Shown here piece by piece: positions 52,014 through 53,367 of a stretch of DNA of 53,367 nt. The position numbers and the translations under genes were made by a program. The DNA is taken from NCBI GenBank assembly GCA_005808475.1, contig SYLY01000174.1, forward strand, positions 1 through 53,367, written 5' to 3'. This DNA is from Acidobacteriota bacterium. Lineage in GTDB: Bacteria; Acidobacteriota; Terriglobia; Bryobacterales; Bryobacteraceae. The stretch's first letter is position 1. The number at the start of each line of letters is the position of its first letter. The notes under the pieces are model-generated. The model was not told the DNA's origin. It ran no database searches and saw nothing but the letters and a program-made list of their open reading frames with translations.

Positions 52014-53367
52014 ATGGATCAACCTCGTCCGCTTTCGGCGCACATTCTTCTTCACGTTTCCCAACAGCTTTCCATCCCATTGAGGGGACTCGTCTCCGTC
52101 ATCGAACTGCTTGATGGCGGCGGTACGGTGCCCTTCATCGCGCGTTATCGCAAGGAGGCCACGGGCAATCTGGACGAAGTCCAGATCCGCGACATTCAGG
52201 AAAAATCCGAGTACTTCCGCGAGCTCGAGAGCCGGCGCGAAACGATTCTCTCTTCCATCCAGGAGCAGGGCAAGCTTACGCCCGAACTGAAACAGCGGAT
52301 TCAAGCCAGCCTCGAGAAGACCGAACTCGAGGACCTTTACCTACCCTACAAGCCCAAGCGGCGAACCAAAGCGACCATCGCCCGGGAAAAGGGCCTCGAA
52401 CCTCTGGCGAACTACTTGTGGAACCAACAGGCGGAGGCGTACGGCCTCGACACGTTCGCCGCCACTTTCGTCGACCCGGCCAAGGAAGTCCACGGCGTCG
52501 ACGAGGCGCTCGAGGGCGCCCGCCACATCGTCGCCGAGACGATCAACGAAAACGCCGAACTGCGCAAGCTGGTCCGAAAACTGATGCATGACGAAGGTCA
52601 CATCGTATCGCGCGCGATCGAAGGCGTGCCGGACCCCGAAGAGAAGTTCAAGATGTACGCGGACTATCGCGAAGCCGCCTCTAAGATCCCCTCTCACCGC
52701 ATGCTGGCCATCCGTCGCGGCTCCAAGGATGGCTTCCTCACATTCTCCATCGAACTCGACCGGGACCGGGCCGTCCTGCTCCTGAAAGGCTCGGTGATCA
52801 AGGCCCCCGGCGATTGGCAGCCCCACCTCGAGGCGGCAACCGAGGACTGCTACGACCGCTTGCTGAACCTGTCGATCCAGACGGAAGTCCGGCTCGAGCT
52901 CAAGGACCGCTCGGACGAAGAGGCAATCAAGGTGTTCCGCGAAAACCTCGAGAACCTGCTGCTCGCCCCGCCGGCGGGCATGCTCGGCGTGCTTGCCGTC
53001 GACCCGGGCATCCGCACCGGGTGCAAGGTGGCCGTGGTGGACGACACCGGCAAATTCCTCGAGAACTCGGTCATCTATCCGTTCGAGCCGAGGAACGATA
53101 TCGCCGGTTCGGGGCGGACGCTGGCGGGCCTGATCGCGCGGCCCAACGTGCGGGCCATCGCGAGCGGCATCGGCACCGCCTCCCGCGAGACGCAGGCTCT
53201 GGTCAACGATTTTCTGCGGCAGGCGAATCTGCAGGGGCTCTTCAGCGTTGTGGTTAGCGAATCGGGTGCTTCCGTATATTCGGCGTCCGACATTGCGCGG
53301 CAGGAGTTTCCCGACCTCGACCTGACCGTGCGTGGCGCGATCTCCATCGCGCGGCGGTTGCAGGACC
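52014..53367 (+). CDS. tex: Tex-family RNA-binding transcription accessory protein (3' end cut)
   Basis: The first 451 residues are in the window; the family is about 750 long, so the S1 domain is beyond the edge. It starts at ATG 52014 (MDQPRPLSAHILLHVSQQ). It shows the Tex N-terminal helical domain with VPFIARYRKEATGNLDEVQI and LEDLYLPYKPKRRTKATIAR, then the YqgF-like nuclease fold starting at VLAVDPGIRTGCKVAVVD. Tex binds nucleic acid and influences transcription and stress tolerance. It stands divergent from the cytochrome gene, with only 51 bp between. Confidence 0.92.
   Translation, partial: MDQPRPLSAHILLHVSQQLSIPLRGLVSVIELLDGGGTVPFIARYRKEATGNLDEVQIRDIQEKSEYFRELESRRETILSSIQEQGKLTPELKQRIQASLEKTELEDLYLPYKPKRRTKATIAREKGLEPLANYLWNQQAEAYGLDTFAATFVDPAKEVHGVDEALEGARHIVAETINENAELRKLVRKLMHDEGHIVSRAIEGVPDPEEKFKMYADYREAASKIPSHRMLAIRRGSKDGFLTFSIELDRDRAVLLLKGSVIKAPGDWQPHLEAATEDCYDRLLNLSIQTEVRLELKDRSDEEAIKVFRENLENLLLAPPAGMLGVLAVDPGIRTGCKVAVVDDTGKFLENSVIYPFEPRNDIAGSGRTLAGLIARPNVRAIASGIGTASRETQALVNDFLRQANLQGLFSVVVSESGASVYSASDIARQEFPDLDLTVRGAISIARRLQD

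Overview
The window looks like a chromosomal stretch of a high-GC heterotrophic bacterium. Lineage markers point to Acidobacteriota of the Solibacter/Bryobacter type: an Oar-like TonB-dependent receptor with a carboxypeptidase-regulatory N-terminus, a DUF1549/DUF1553 cytochrome protein (PSD1 family), a DUF1080 protein, a sorbosone-dehydrogenase/cytochrome c fusion, exported amidohydrolases and MacB-type permeases. This placement is an inference from gene families; no rRNA, tRNA or CRISPR array was seen.

Layout. 0-0.4 kb: tail of an unknown gene and a decayed sulfatase C-terminus. 0.4-4.3 kb (minus): xanthine-dehydrogenase-type molybdo-flavoprotein operon (FAD, 2Fe-2S and Mo subunits) ending in a MoaD/ThiS-like sulfur carrier. 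4.4-6.4 kb: cytochrome P460-cupredoxin fusion and an exported Gfo/Idh/MocA oxidoreductase. 6.5-9.1 kb: an accessory patch with a frameshifted BrnT toxin beside an intact antitoxin, a serine-recombinase relic, an apparently intact ParD/ParE-like pair and a small two-gene unit of unknown function. 9.2-12.4 kb: large cytochrome/DUF1549/DUF1553 protein and a small membrane protein. 12.4-15.6 kb (minus): a compact three-gene cassette, HEPN-like protein -> KGGVGR-variant ParA-like ATPase -> second P-loop ATPase, joined by 4-bp start/stop overlaps, each gene carrying one apparent 1-bp frameshift. This is the best candidate for a poorly described (probably anti-phage or conflict) system.

15.6-23.5 kb (minus): TPP-dependent enzyme, then an export operon (two FtsX-like permeases, HlyD-type adaptor, MacB-type ATPase) ending in an exported gamma-glutamyltransferase. 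23.5-32.7 kb: TadA-like deaminase, TonB receptor, polytopic membrane protein, sorbosone dehydrogenase-cytochrome c, PP0621-like protein, TPR protein and a Fis-type regulator. 32.8-36.1 kb (plus): TPR lipoprotein/exported protein, an FtsX permease without its own ATPase, and a TolC-like protein. 36.2-38.1 kb: YbaK-type tRNA-editing protein and an Rpn/PD-(D/E)XK-like protein whose 3' third is tandemly duplicated. 38.2-46.6 kb: catabolic and exported enzymes (neutral ceramidase-like, DUF1080, unknown Tat-type protein, M19 dipeptidase, GT87-like, D-aminoacylase, ankyrin protein). 46.7-49.1 kb: NarL-type two-component pair. 49.1-52.0 kb (minus): five-haem cytochrome c -> FMN alpha-hydroxyacid dehydrogenase with twin-arginine leader -> acyl-CoA dehydrogenase. 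52.0 kb to the end: Tex, cut by the window edge.

How genes work together: much of the window serves uptake and periplasmic breakdown of peptides, sugars and lipids with periplasmic electron transfer. The 6.5-15.6 kb patch is different: six of its genes carry single-base frameshifts or are relics, while more than thirty long genes outside it are open. That suggests real decay of toxin/defence genes, although homopolymer sequencing errors at two sites remain possible.
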